Shown: one piece after another, positions 44,529 through 52,566 of the stretch
How positions within the stretch are numbered: the first letter of the stretch is position 1
How the letters are laid out: the number at the start of each line of letters is the position of its first letter
Source: Geobacteraceae bacterium
GTDB taxonomy: Bacteria; Desulfobacterota; Desulfuromonadia; Geobacterales; Geobacteraceae
Direction: 5' to 3'
DNA length: 63,067 nucleotides
NCBI GenBank assembly: GCA_009773645.1
Contig: WSYB01000044.1
Coordinates: 1 to 63,067 of the forward strand
The notes under the pieces: model-generated
The model's input: only the letters and a program-made list of their open reading frames with translations
The model's database searches: none
Told to the model about the DNA's origin: nothing
Program-made: the position numbers and the translations under genes

Positions 44529-44792
44529 TCACCGAAACAGCATGTCCGTCACGGTCCCGGCGATGAAGAGCGCCAGGAAAAAGAGCGGGAAGAGGGCAAA
44601 GGCCCAGACCAGCCTGCTTTCGTAGCGCAGGTGCATGAAAAAGAGGGCGACCAGTGCCGCCTTGACCGAGGCGATGAAGAGCGCCGCCACTGCGTTCATC
44701 ACCCCCAGGTCCGTGTACGAAACGAGCCAGGTGGCCGCCGTCAGCACGAGCAGGGCAAGCCACACGATGATATAAGTTCGGTAAGAAGTCAT
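44529..44792 (-). CDS. ctaF: Cytochrome c oxidase subunit IV (CtaF/CoxD-like)
   Basis: An 87-residue protein with three hydrophobic helices (IIVWLALLVLTAATWLVSY, a middle one near 33-52, and VWAFALFPLFFLALFIAG). The sequence ALVALFFMHLRYESRL is typical of the prokaryotic subunit IV family. It helps assembly or stability of the oxidase in the membrane. The ATG at 44792 is internal to a much longer open frame that lies antisense-like over ctaE; only the last 87 codons are real. It lies between ctaE and ctaA. Confidence 0.9.
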   Translation of the reverse strand: MTSYRTYIIVWLALLVLTAATWLVSYTDLGVMNAVAALFIASVKAALVALFFMHLRYESRLVWAFALFPLFFLALFIAGTVTDMLFR

Positions 44793-44839
44793 GAATGTTA
44801 AGCCTCTTTCCTCGATCCTCGCGCCTCGAACCTTTCTTC

Positions 44840-45433
44840 CTACCCGATCAGATACAGCAGCGGAAAGAGATAAATCCAGACCAGGTCCACGAAGTGCCAG
44901 TAGAGCCCCGATATCTCCACCGGCGTGTGGTACTGTTCCGAAAACGCCCCCCTTCGGGCCATGATCAGCATGGTCGCGAGCACCGTTATCCCTCCGATGA
45001 CGTGGAGTCCGTGCAGCCCGGTCATCATGAAGTAGAGAGAGAAGAAGAGGTTCGTGTCCGGGTAGAGCCCGCGGGCGAAATCCTCGCTCCATTCCAGGTA
45101 CTTGATGCCGAGGAAACCCGCAGCCATGAAGATGGTGAGGAGGAGGCAGAGCTCCAGAAGCCGCCGGCGTCCCCGCCTGATGGCGGCGATTCCGAGGGCC
45201 ATGGTGAGGCTGCTCGTGATGAGGACCAGTGTGTTGATCAGCCCCAGTAGCCGGTTCAGCTTGAGATGCTCCGTGTGGAACAGGGCCGGATAGTTGATGC
45301 GGAACACGGTGTACGCGGTAAAGAGCCCGCCGAACAGGAGCACTTCGGTGGCGAGGAACGCCCATATCCCCAGTTTGGCGGTTTCAAAGGCGTCTGCCGT
45401 CCTCGATCCGTGGTTGCTCCGCTCCTCAGGCAT
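44840..45433 (-). CDS. ctaE: Cytochrome c oxidase subunit III (CtaE)
   Basis: A 197-residue five-helix subunit III. Conserved pieces are [50 protein letters not shown] and [20 protein letters not shown]. Subunit III supports proton uptake and stability of subunit I. The short five-helix form is usual for caa3-type enzymes. Its start overlaps the end of ctaD by eight bases. Confidence 0.95.
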   Translation of the reverse strand: MPEERSNHGSRTADAFETAKLGIWAFLATEVLLFGGLFTAYTVFRINYPALFHTEHLKLNRLLGLINTLVLITSSLTMALGIAAIRRGRRRLLELCLLLTIFMAAGFLGIKYLEWSEDFARGLYPDTNLFFSLYFMMTGLHGLHVIGGITVLATMLIMARRGAFSEQYHTPVEISGLYWHFVDLVWIYLFPLLYLIG

Positions 45434-47010
45434 CGCCCGCCCCCTTCTTTCCGTAGCCGTACGGCCAGTCCGTGACGGTCGGCAGCTTCGCGAAGTTCTC
45501 GGTCTGCGGAGGAGAGGTGGTCTGCCACTCCAGGGACAGCGCCCGCCAGGGGTTCGGGGGGGCCGGTTCCCCCCGGTAAAGGCCGCGGATGAAGTTCCAG
45601 AACATGATGACGACCCCCAGCGCCAGGACCCAGGAGCCGACCGTGGAAATGACGTGCAGGTCCCGGTACTGGGGAGGGTACTCGGCCCAGCGGCGCGGCA
45701 TCCCCTTCACCCCGAGGATGAACATGGTGAAGAAGGTGACGTTGAAGCCGATGAAGATGAAGAACCAGGCGATTCTCGCCAGCCGCTCGCTCAGCATCCT
45801 TCCGCTCATCTTGGGGAACCAGTAGTGGAGCCCGGCGAAGAAGCCCATCACCGTCCCTCCCATCATGGTGTAGTGGAAGTGGGCCACCACGAAGTAGGTG
45901 TCGTGGAGCTGGACGTTGGTCCCGAGGGCGGCGAGGAAGGGGCCGGTCAGCCCGCCGATGATGAATAGGAAGATGAAGGTGAGGGCGTAGAGCATGGGGG
46001 ATTCGAAGGTGATGGAGCCCCGGTACAGGGTCGCGATCCAGTTGAAGACCTTTACCCCGGTCGGTACCGCCACAAAGAAAGTGAGAAAGGAGAAGATGAC
46101 GCTTGCCACCCCGGACATGCCGGAGACGTACATGTGGTGCCCCCAGACGAGAAAGCCGATGAAGGCGATGGCCAGCGATGAGAAGGCGATGGCCCGGTAG
46201 CCGAAGATGGGCTTCCGGGAGAAGACCGGGATGACTTCCGAGATGATCCCCATGGCGGGGAGGATCATGACGTACACCACCGGGTGGGAATAAAACCAGA
46301 AAAAATGCTGGAACAAAAGGGGGTCCCCCCCCTTGGCCGGGTCGAAGAAGCCGACCCCGAACATCCGCTCGGCGGCGAGCAGCAGGAAGGATGATGCTTG
46401 TGGCGTACATCCCCCAGATGAAGAGTGGCATCCGGTACCAGGTCATCCCCGGGGCCCGGAGCCGGTGGATGGTGACGATGAAGTTGAGCCCGGTGAGGAT
46501 GGAGGACATTCCCACGAGAAAGAGGCCGAAGGAGAGGGTTGCGACGGCGGCGCCGGTTCTGGCGGAGTAAGGGGTGTAGAAGGTCCATCCGGTGTCCATG
46601 GGGCTCGCCAGCGAGACGAGGATGACGAATATCCCCGCGACGAAGACCCAGTAGCTTAAAAGGTTCAGCCGGGGAAAGGCCACGTCCCGGGCCCCGATGA
46701 GAAGGGGGATGAGGAAGTTCCCCAGGGCCGAGGGGATGGCCGGGATGATGAAGAGAAAGATCATGAGGGCGCCGTGGAGGGTGAAGAAGACGTTGTAGGT
46801 CTGGTCGGAGATGAAGCCGGCGCCGGGGGTCATGAGCTTCAGGCGCAGGAGCATGGCGAACACTCCGCCGGCCAGGAAAAAGAAGAGGGTGGTGTAGAGG
46901 TACATGACCCCGATCCGCTTGTGATCAAGGGTAAAGGCCCATGACCGGAACCCCTTCTCCGTCAGGTAGCCGCGGTCGGCGGGCAAATTATCAGCAGCAT
47001 GTTCTGTCAT
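45426..47010 (-). pseudogene. ctaD: Cytochrome c oxidase subunit I (CtaD), interrupted by a one-base frameshift
   Basis: Subunit I reads normally from ATG 47010 (MTEHAADNLPADRGYLTEKG) to MYATSIIL at about 46390, then continues in another frame from [20 protein letters not shown] to a stop at 45426. One extra base in GGAAGG (46385-46390) explains the break. Joined, the protein has about 527 residues with all helices: HGALMIFLFIIPA (heme ligand), [13 protein letters not shown] (CuB His and Tyr), WGHHMYVSG (CuB His pair), and [12 protein letters not shown] (both heme His). YSHPVVY in place of HPEVY marks an A2-type proton channel. All other operon genes are intact, so a sequencing error is as likely as a real lesion. 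Confidence 0.9.
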
Positions 47011-47061
47011 CAATAGTTTCCTTCTGCCGGCTGCGCGGTGCCTTCGATCAACCGGCACAAG

Positions 47062-47115
47062 GCTAAGGGAATAAGGCTAAAGGTTTTAATTCATTAGCCC
47101 TATGTCTTTAGCCGG
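47062..47115. repeat. Degenerate-word hairpin (AAGGCTAA / TTAGCC)
   Basis: AAGGCTAAGGGAATAAGGCT AAAGG pairs with CATTAGCCCTATGTCTTTAG CC. It lies between ctaC and ctaD. Similar words form the hairpin at 62005. Confidence 0.65.
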
Positions 47116-47120
47116 GTTTT

Positions 47121-48056
47121 CTATTTCAGCGTCTTGATATACGCGATGATCGCCGTGATGTCGTCGTCCTTTATGGTCCCCTTGAAGGTGGGCATCACCG
47201 GCGGGAACCCCTTGACGATCCTCGCGTTCGGTTCCAGGATCGACTCCCGGATGTAGGTGTCGTCGGCAATGGCCGCGGTGCCGTCCGCGAGTTCCACCCT
47301 GCGGCCGTAGAGCCCCTTCAGGGTCGGGCCGACCTTGACCGTGCCATCGAGGGAGTGGCAGGCGAGACACCCCGAATGCTCCACCAGTTCCTCCCCACGT
47401 TTCGCCAAAGGCAGGGTGCTCATCTCTTCTTCCAGGCCGGCCCAGTGCTCGTAATCCTCCCCGCCCATCACCACCATGACGGCGCGCATGTTGGAATGCC
47501 CGACGCCGCAGTACTGGGTGCAGTATATATCAAAACGTCCCGTCTTTTCCGGCTGCACCCAGAGGTGGGTGTAGCGGCCGGGGAGGATATCCTGCTTGAC
47601 CCGGAACGCGGGGAGGTAGAAGCCGTGAATCACGTCCTGGGAGGTCATGATGAACTTGACCGGCTTGCCGACGGGGACCCTTACCTCGTTGATCGTCCGC
47701 CGTCCGTCCGGGTACCTGAACTCAAAGAGCCACTGCCTGACGATTACGTTGATCTCCGCGGCTCCGGCGGGAGGGGTCCTGATGTCCCTGAAGACCAGAT
47801 AACCGTAAATGAAGATGGCCAGGATGAGGAGCGAGGGGACCACCACCCACGCGGTTTCAAGCCACCGGTTGCCGGTGATGTAAGGGGTCTCGGTCTCTTC
47901 CCCGCGTTTCTTTTTGCGGTACCTGAGGGCGAAGTAGATGAGGAAACCCTGGGTGATGAGGAAAAAGAAGAGCCCGATCAGGGTGATGAAAACAAAGACG
48001 GCGTCCACCTCACCGGCGATGCGCGAAACCCCGTCATGTCTCAAGTAGTTCAGCAT
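47121..48056 (-). CDS. ctaC: Cytochrome c oxidase subunit II with fused cytochrome c domain (CtaC, caa3 type)
   Basis: The 311-residue protein has two N-terminal membrane helices, a CuA cupredoxin domain with VIHGFYLPAF and CTQYCGVGHSNM as copper ligands, and a C-terminal cytochrome c with CLACH and axial Met in PPVMPTFKG. It takes electrons from outside carriers and passes them through CuA to heme a. The fused heme c makes this a caa3 oxidase. Gln in CTQYC is also found in Thermus-type enzymes. The ATG at 48056 overlaps the sco stop (TGATG), so translation is coupled; a start 20 codons upstream would lie within sco. There is no lipoprotein Cys. Confidence 0.95.
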   Translation of the reverse strand: MLNYLRHDGVSRIAGEVDAVFVFITLIGLFFFLITQGFLIYFALRYRKKKRGEETETPYITGNRWLETAWVVVPSLLILAIFIYGYLVFRDIRTPPAGAAEINVIVRQWLFEFRYPDGRRTINEVRVPVGKPVKFIMTSQDVIHGFYLPAFRVKQDILPGRYTHLWVQPEKTGRFDIYCTQYCGVGHSNMRAVMVVMGGEDYEHWAGLEEEMSTLPLAKRGEELVEHSGCLACHSLDGTVKVGPTLKGLYGRRVELADGTAAIADDTYIRESILEPNARIVKGFPPVMPTFKGTIKDDDITAIIAYIKTLK

Positions 48057-48937
48057 CAGTTCCCGGTCCCCGGTCCCTGTTCCCCCTTCCCTGATCCCCG
48101 TTTTTCCCGGCGCCACAGCGCAAGGAGCAAGATCCCGAGCAGGAGAAGGACGGTCCCCCCCGCAATTTTCATGACGTTTAGCGCGGCCAGGGCGTACTTT
48201 TTCCCCACCGGGTCGTAATGGAAGCAGTAAAGGAGAGCCCGGTTGAGTAGTTCGGACCCGCCGATCCGGCCTCCGGCCGCTTCGATCAGAGCGAGCTTCA
48301 GGTCCCGCGGGTCCTGCTCGAGGCCATAGAGATACCGGGCGATCCTCCCCTTCGGGGTGATGACCATGATGACGGCGGGGTGGGCGAAGTTGCCCTTACC
48401 CACCTGCGCGTATCTGAACCCCACACTTTTCGCAAGGGGCACGATCGAGGTTTCCTTCCCCATGAGGAAGGGCCACCGGCTTTCAGGTAAGGCCACCCCC
48501 CTAAGCATTCCGTAGGTTTCGGTTGCCTTTGCCCGGGCTTTGTCGAGCGTCTCTTCCGGGTTGAAGCTGACGGTGACGATCCTGAAGTCCTTCCCCAGGG
48601 AGAATCCCTTTATGCCGTTCATGGTGGTGATGAGGTTACGGAAGATCAGGGGGCAGAGCATAGGGCAATCGTAGTAGTTGAGGGTGAGGATGACCGGCTC
48701 CCCCGTAAAGTAATCTCCCAGCCTGACGGACTTGCCCTCCTTGTCGGTGAACACGAGGTCGAGCGGTATCTGGGCGCCATGCTTTTCATCAACGCCTATT
48801 TGCCGCAGGACCTGGTCCTGAGGGTCGTGATGGAGGCGCTCGGCGGCCAGCGGCGCGGAAGGCGGCAGCATCAAAGCAGATAAGAGCAGAGATGCGGCAA
48901 ACAGCGCCGCCTTCTTCTGTGCCGTTTTATTGTCCAT
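48056..48937 (-). CDS. SCO1/SenC/PrrC family copper chaperone
   Basis: A 293-residue thioredoxin-fold protein with N-terminal signal or anchor (LFAASLLLSALMLPPSAPLA), the copper pair CPMLC, and the distal His in NFAHPAVIMVI. It delivers copper to the CuA site of subunit II. Unlike minimal SCO proteins it has a C-terminal extension with a membrane helix (VMKIAGGTVLLLLGILLLAL) and a Gly-rich tail whose codons are low-complexity GGGAACCGGG words. First gene of the oxidase operon, coupled to ctaC. Confidence 0.93.
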   Translation of the reverse strand: MDNKTAQKKAALFAASLLLSALMLPPSAPLAAERLHHDPQDQVLRQIGVDEKHGAQIPLDLVFTDKEGKSVRLGDYFTGEPVILTLNYYDCPMLCPLIFRNLITTMNGIKGFSLGKDFRIVTVSFNPEETLDKARAKATETYGMLRGVALPESRWPFLMGKETSIVPLAKSVGFRYAQVGKGNFAHPAVIMVITPKGRIARYLYGLEQDPRDLKLALIEAAGGRIGGSELLNRALLYCFHYDPVGKKYALAALNVMKIAGGTVLLLLGILLLALWRREKRGSGKGEQGPGTGN

Positions 48938-48980
48938 GACTGAATACCCGGCTGACGAAAGTCTTGATGGTTATTGGAGG

Positions 48981-49010
48981 CTGTCGGAGTCCGACAGACT
49001 CTGGTATAAA
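48981..49010 (+). promoter_or_regulatory. Operator-like dyad CTGTCGGAGTCCGACAG and -10-like TATAAA
   Basis: A perfect 7-bp dyad with 3-base centre (48981-48997) lies just upstream of TATAAA (49005-49010). The dyad covers the place of a -35 box for plus-strand transcription toward the MoxR gene. Binding by a repressor or activator is inferred. It lies in the divergent region with sco. Confidence 0.45.
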
Positions 49011-49036
49011 TATTAGCGTGAATGGAGGAGATTGCA

Positions 49037-49098
49037 ATGAGAGAAGGGTTTAAAAGCTTTGCAGAATGTCTAAGGCGCTGAATCGGCATGTCAGCGCC
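49037..49098 (+). other. 14-codon leader-like ORF with hairpin at its stop
   Basis: ATG at 49037 has GGAGGAG seven bases upstream, an ideal ribosome site, and encodes MREGFKSFAECLRR before TGA (49079-49081). The stop codon lies within the left arm of an 8-bp hairpin GGCGCTGA / TCAGCGCC (49074-49081 and 49091-49098). About 125 bases then lead to the MoxR gene with no other feature. The arrangement resembles a leader peptide controlling a structured RNA, or it could be the decayed start of an old gene. Confidence 0.4.
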
Positions 49099-49224
49099 CT
49101 GGGGTAGAACCCGAAAGGGAAAATAGTAGTTGACCCCTGTAAATGCTTGCGGGTAAATTAAGCAGTCATTACTGTCAAGTCCGACGGCAGAGAAAACAAA
49201 CAACGAAGGGAAACGGCAACAATC

Positions 49225-50283
49225 ATGAACGTGGAGCAGATGAAGACGGTCTTGAGCGAGATCCTGACCAAGACCGATCTGACCCCCTGCGTGGTGGGGC
49301 ACCGCGGGGTGGGGAAGACCGCCGGTATTATCCAGGTATGCCGGGAGATCGGCCGCCGTTACGTGCCGCTCCGTCTAGGCCAGATGGAGGTGGGGGACCT
49401 GGTTGGGATTCCCTACCGTGACGGCGACGTGATGTACTGGTCGCGCCCCTGCTGGTGGCCTGTTGGGCAGGACGGTGAAACCGTTGTTCACTGCGACGAA
49501 CTGAACCGGGCGCAGCAGGAGGACACCCTTCAGGCGATCTTCCAGTTTGTGGAGCCGCCGGCCGAGGGGGAAATCCGCGCCCTTCATACCCACAAGCTCG
49601 ACCCGAGGCACAAGGTGGTGGTCACCATCAATCCGCCGGACGGCACCTACCAGGTCGCCACCCTCGACCGGGCACTCATTGACCGGATGGTGATGCTCTA
49701 CGTGGAGACCGATTACAGCTGCTGGGCCGGTTACGCCCGGAAGCGCGGCCTGGACACCGGGGTGCAGCAGTTCCTGGCGGGGAATCCCCAGCTTCTGGCC
49801 AAGGCGGGAATCCCCATGGAGATGGAGGCGGAGGCCACGGAGCGGGGTTGGGAAATGGTGAGCACCTTGAGGCAACGGTGCCGTTTCCCCAAGGACCTGG
49901 AGATGGAGGTCTATGCCGGAATCGTGGGGCAGGCGGCTGCGGTCACCTTCATGCGCTGGCTTGCCGAGCAGAGGAACCGGCCGGTTTCTGCTCTCGATGT
50001 GCTCGACAACTGGCCCGAGGTGGCCGACAGGGTGGCGGGGCAGCGTGACGACGCCCAGGCGGTCACCATGAATGACATCATTGCCACCCTCAAGGGTGCG
50101 TCGGCCCTGGATCTGCGTCGGGAGGAAAACCTGGTCCGGTATGTGGACATCCTTCCCCGCGACATGCGCTTCGGCCTCGTCAAGTCTCTTCTGAAAATTC
50201 CCGTCGTAGCCCAGGCCTTGAGCCAGGACAAGTACGATGCGGTGGTGTATGACGCCATAAAGAAGATCAGCGCCGAGGCCTGA
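49225..50283 (+). CDS. MoxR-type AAA+ ATPase
   Basis: A 352-residue ATPase with Walker A VVGHRGVGKTAG (about 24-35), Walker B VVHCDELNRAQQED, a sensor sequence VVTINPPDGTYQVATLDRAL and an arginine region (DRMVMLYVE). MoxR proteins remodel partner proteins, often those with VWA domains, during metal-centre or complex assembly. The next gene encodes a protein with metallopeptidase-like and VWA-like domains, as in such pairs. An in-frame ATG at 49240 has GGAG at a better distance and could be the true start. The substrate complex is unknown. Confidence 0.9.
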   Translation: MNVEQMKTVLSEILTKTDLTPCVVGHRGVGKTAGIIQVCREIGRRYVPLRLGQMEVGDLVGIPYRDGDVMYWSRPCWWPVGQDGETVVHCDELNRAQQEDTLQAIFQFVEPPAEGEIRALHTHKLDPRHKVVVTINPPDGTYQVATLDRALIDRMVMLYVETDYSCWAGYARKRGLDTGVQQFLAGNPQLLAKAGIPMEMEAEATERGWEMVSTLRQRCRFPKDLEMEVYAGIVGQAAAVTFMRWLAEQRNRPVSALDVLDNWPEVADRVAGQRDDAQAVTMNDIIATLKGASALDLRREENLVRYVDILPRDMRFGLVKSLLKIPVVAQALSQDKYDAVVYDAIKKISAEA

Positions 50284-50576
50284 TAATACCTGAAAAAATC
50301 CACCACAAGATTTCATCCTTCACTGCCTCAAGGTTTTGCGCAGAATTTCTTTGATTTTTGAGGACCTGATTAATACAAAAACGGTAATTGGACACGGATT
50401 AACACGGAAAAAGCGGATAAAACTGATAATTCAAGGAGATAAACCGGGTTACTACCACAACCTTTTGGAGTGGTTTAAATCCGTGAAAATCCGTCTAAAA
50501 TCAGATTTGATCCGTGTTAAAATGCCTTTTCCAGGTTAATATGTTTTTCTCCGTGCCTGGTAAATAGACAATTGAT
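50284..50576. other. Intergenic region between the MoxR and DUF2201 genes
   Basis: The 293 bases hold the full-length repeat copy C (listed separately) and about 90 bases of AT-rich sequence before it. No reading frame is supported. No clear promoter is seen. Confidence 0.5.
50377..50536 (-). repeat. Dispersed 150-bp repeat, copy C (full length)
   Basis: From ACGGTAATTGGACACGGATT to GATTTGATCCGTGTTAAAAT the copy is the reverse complement of copy A over about 150 bases with few changes. It replaces the CATGGAGAGCATTAACC part with CACTCC. Terminal ACACGGAT and ATCCGTGT are present. Confidence 0.85.
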
Positions 50577-51746
50577 ATGAGCAGAGTCTTGGAAAATGCC
50601 GTGGTGCGCCTGTTGAAGCGCCGCCCCTTTTACGGCCAGTTTCTCCTGGGTTGCAGGAGGGAGGAAGGGCGTGGGGAGCACCCGCTGGGGGTTACCATCC
50701 GGGACGGCGCGCCGATCCTGTCCATAAACGCCGACCGGTTCGGCGGGTTTGAACCCCATATGCAGGAAGGGCTCCTGGAGCACGGGATCAAGCATCTGCT
50801 CCACCTCCACATGTCCCGGAGAAGAGAGCGCAATCGCCACGATTGGGACATCGCCTGCGACCTGGCCATCAATCCGTCCGTCGCCGATCTTCCGCCGGAT
50901 GTTCCCGTGCCCGCCGCATACGGCCTTGAAGACGGCCTTGCCGCTGAAGAATACTATGCCCTCCTCTCCTCTCCCTTTGATACCGGCAATCTCGATGGGA
51001 ACGGAACCGGCGATGCCGCCCGTGATGCGGGTGGGCATGCCAGCTTGGGTGAGGGCGAACAGCGCAATTCCTCTGCCGGCGCCATCGATGACCACTCCCT
51101 CTGGGATGAGGCGGACAGCACCCCCTTGCGGCTTGCGGAAGAGGTGGTAAGGGGAATGGTGCGGGAGGCCTGGCACAAGAGCGACGGCCAGGTACCCGGT
51201 GACGTGCGGGAACTGGTGGAAGGCTTTCTGACCCCCTCATCCATCCCGTGGCGCCAGGTGCTGCGGCAGTTCGTGGCGACCGCGGGGCGGATAGGGCGGC
51301 GGACCACCTGGATGCGCGAGCATCGCAGGTTCGGCCAGAGTACTCCGGGAATCCGCAAGCGCCACCGCCTGAATCTCCTGGTCGGAGTGGATGTGAGCGA
51401 TTCCACCAATGTCGCGGAGCTGCGCGAGGCATTCGGCCGTGAACTGGTGAGGATCGCCCGCGGCCGGGAGACGCAGATCACCGTGCTCTATGCCAACAGC
51501 CGCATCCAGCGGATCGACAGCTTCAAGGGGGGGGTGGCGGAGAGTTATCACGGAGGAGGCTTCACCGACCTGCGTCCGGTGTTCGACTACGCCAGGAGCA
51601 TGCAGCCGCGGCCGGCGGCTGTGATTTATCTTACCGACGGTATCGGCCCGGCGCCGGAGGCCATGGAGTTTCCCACCCTGTGGGTGCTGACGCAGGAAGG
51701 GGAGAGCCCGGCGCCGTGGGGAGTGGAACTGCGGTTGGATGTCTGA
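50577..51746 (+). CDS. DUF2201 protein: metallopeptidase-like domain plus VWA-like domain
   Basis: A 389-residue protein with an N-terminal predicted metallopeptidase domain (about 1-200; GLLEHGIKHLLHLH as possible zinc site, and DWDIACDLAINP), a middle acidic linker, and a C-terminal VWA-like domain (about 255-389) with MIDAS-type LVGVDVSDSTN and YLTDGIGPAP. The domain pair with an adjacent MoxR ATPase is a recurrent module thought to act in protein maturation or metal insertion. It starts about 290 bases after the ATPase, beyond repeat copy C, with no strong ribosome site. The target is not known. Confidence 0.88.
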   Translation: MSRVLENAVVRLLKRRPFYGQFLLGCRREEGRGEHPLGVTIRDGAPILSINADRFGGFEPHMQEGLLEHGIKHLLHLHMSRRRERNRHDWDIACDLAINPSVADLPPDVPVPAAYGLEDGLAAEEYYALLSSPFDTGNLDGNGTGDAARDAGGHASLGEGEQRNSSAGAIDDHSLWDEADSTPLRLAEEVVRGMVREAWHKSDGQVPGDVRELVEGFLTPSSIPWRQVLRQFVATAGRIGRRTTWMREHRRFGQSTPGIRKRHRLNLLVGVDVSDSTNVAELREAFGRELVRIARGRETQITVLYANSRIQRIDSFKGGVAESYHGGGFTDLRPVFDYARSMQPRPAAVIYLTDGIGPAPEAMEFPTLWVLTQEGESPAPWGVELRLDV

Positions 51747-51773
51747 AAAACCATTTGCAGAAAGGATTTTATT

Positions 51774-52178
51774 ATGACTGAATTCAACCCGATGACCGCC
51801 GATTCCGTGCGGGAGCTTCTGGAGGGGGCGGGGGCGCGCGTCGCGGCCCGTTCCGGCCGCAGCGAGCACTACGGCGCGCCGCGCGATTTCTCATTCGAGG
51901 TAAAGGCCGCCTTTCCCAACGGGATGGGGTTCCATATAGTGGCACGGCAGTTCAACTACCGCGACCCGTGGGAAGCCTCGGGACGGGTCAACGACCTGGT
52001 GGACGTGTCGCTTCTGCGCGACGGCAGCTACACCCCGCTGCCGAAGGGATACCCCTTTTTCCAGGGGGAGGATCTGGAAGAAGGGGTGGACGAGGCACGG
52101 CTCAGGGAGATAATCGCCTGCGTCAAGGACATCAACCCCAAGATATATCTCCTGCAGGAGCTGACCGGGGATATGTAG
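51774..52178 (+). CDS. Unknown 134-residue protein linked to the MoxR-DUF2201 pair
   Basis: The ORF starts 27 bases after DUF2201 behind AAAGGA. The sequence has no signal peptide or membrane segment. It contains an N-terminal helix (TADSVRELLEGAGARVAARS), a central mixed part (FPNGMGFHIVARQFNYRDPW) and an acidic C-terminal helix (DEARLREIIACVKDINP). No family is recognised. The position suggests a third component or a substrate adaptor of the ATPase module. Confidence 0.75.
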   Translation: MTEFNPMTADSVRELLEGAGARVAARSGRSEHYGAPRDFSFEVKAAFPNGMGFHIVARQFNYRDPWEASGRVNDLVDVSLLRDGSYTPLPKGYPFFQGEDLEEGVDEARLREIIACVKDINPKIYLLQELTGDM

Positions 52179-52316
52179 CTCCGGATCGCCTCCTGCAAGC
52201 ATCTGCATATCTCTTTACCCGTTCCCGCCGATTCCATCAGTTAAACGGCTACCGTTGCCTTTAGCAAATGCCTGCCCTGCCAACCTGCCAACCGTTCATG
52301 CCGACCCGATAATCCT

Positions 52317-52384
52317 AAAAAGCATTTTTGAACACGGATCAAATCTGATTTTCACGGATTTAAACCACTGAGAGCATTAACCCC
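52317..52384 (+). repeat. Dispersed 150-bp repeat, copy D (left half)
   Basis: AAAAAGCATTTTTGAACACG, then GATCAAATCTGATTTTCACG and GATTTAAACCACTGAGAGCATTAACCC, matches the left half of copy A in the same orientation, with an 8-base deletion of ATACGGAT. It stops where copy A continues with AAAGGTTGTGG. Confidence 0.8.
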
Positions 52385-52385
52385 C

Positions 52386-52451
52386 GGAGGATAGGCATCC
52401 TGCCTGTCATGACGGCACAGCCGCCAACGCAGGCGAGACGCCTACGCTCCG
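52386..52451. repeat. GGAGGATAGGCATCC...GACGCCTACGCTCC palindrome
   Basis: The arms GGAGGATAGGCATCCTGCCT and AGGCGAGACGCCTACGCTCC are inverted and about 26 bases apart. A copy directly adjoining repeat copy D suggests that elements accumulate in this gap. Only one copy is in the window. Confidence 0.6.
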
Positions 52452-52516
52452 TATAAGATGTTTTTGCAAGAATTGGTCAGAGATCGGCTATTTAAGGAAG
52501 GGCGATGATGCGAATC

Positions 52517-52545
52517 TTGGCGGGGGTGGTAGAATAGATTATATA
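52517..52545 (+). promoter_or_regulatory. Promoter of the DUF2007 gene
   Basis: TTGGCG and TATATA are spaced by 17 bases and are followed by AAGGAGGTG and the ATG at 52567. Confidence 0.55.
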
Positions 52546-52566
52546 AACAAAAAGGAGGTGCTATTT

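Larger units (their letters stand above)
52179..52566. other. Intergenic region with two repeat fragments and a promoter
   Basis: The 388 bases between the unknown protein and the DUF2007 gene hold repeat copy D, the GGAGGATAGGCATCC palindrome and the DUF2007 promoter, all listed separately. The first 130 bases show nothing that I can identify. Confidence 0.6.

Noticed and set aside
44793-45365. Upstream part of the open frame that ends as ctaF
   Set aside because: The first 191 codons lie over ctaE in another frame and are Arg/His/Pro-rich; only the part from 44792 matches subunit IV.
45256-46385. Continuation of the first ctaD frame to 45256
   Set aside because: After 46385 this frame gives an Arg/Pro-rich nonsense sequence, while the other frame encodes the rest of subunit I.
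48057-48116. Upstream in-frame start for ctaC at 48116
   Set aside because: It would add 20 Gly-rich residues read from the sco tail; the ATG at 48056 overlaps the sco stop and begins at the first membrane helix region.
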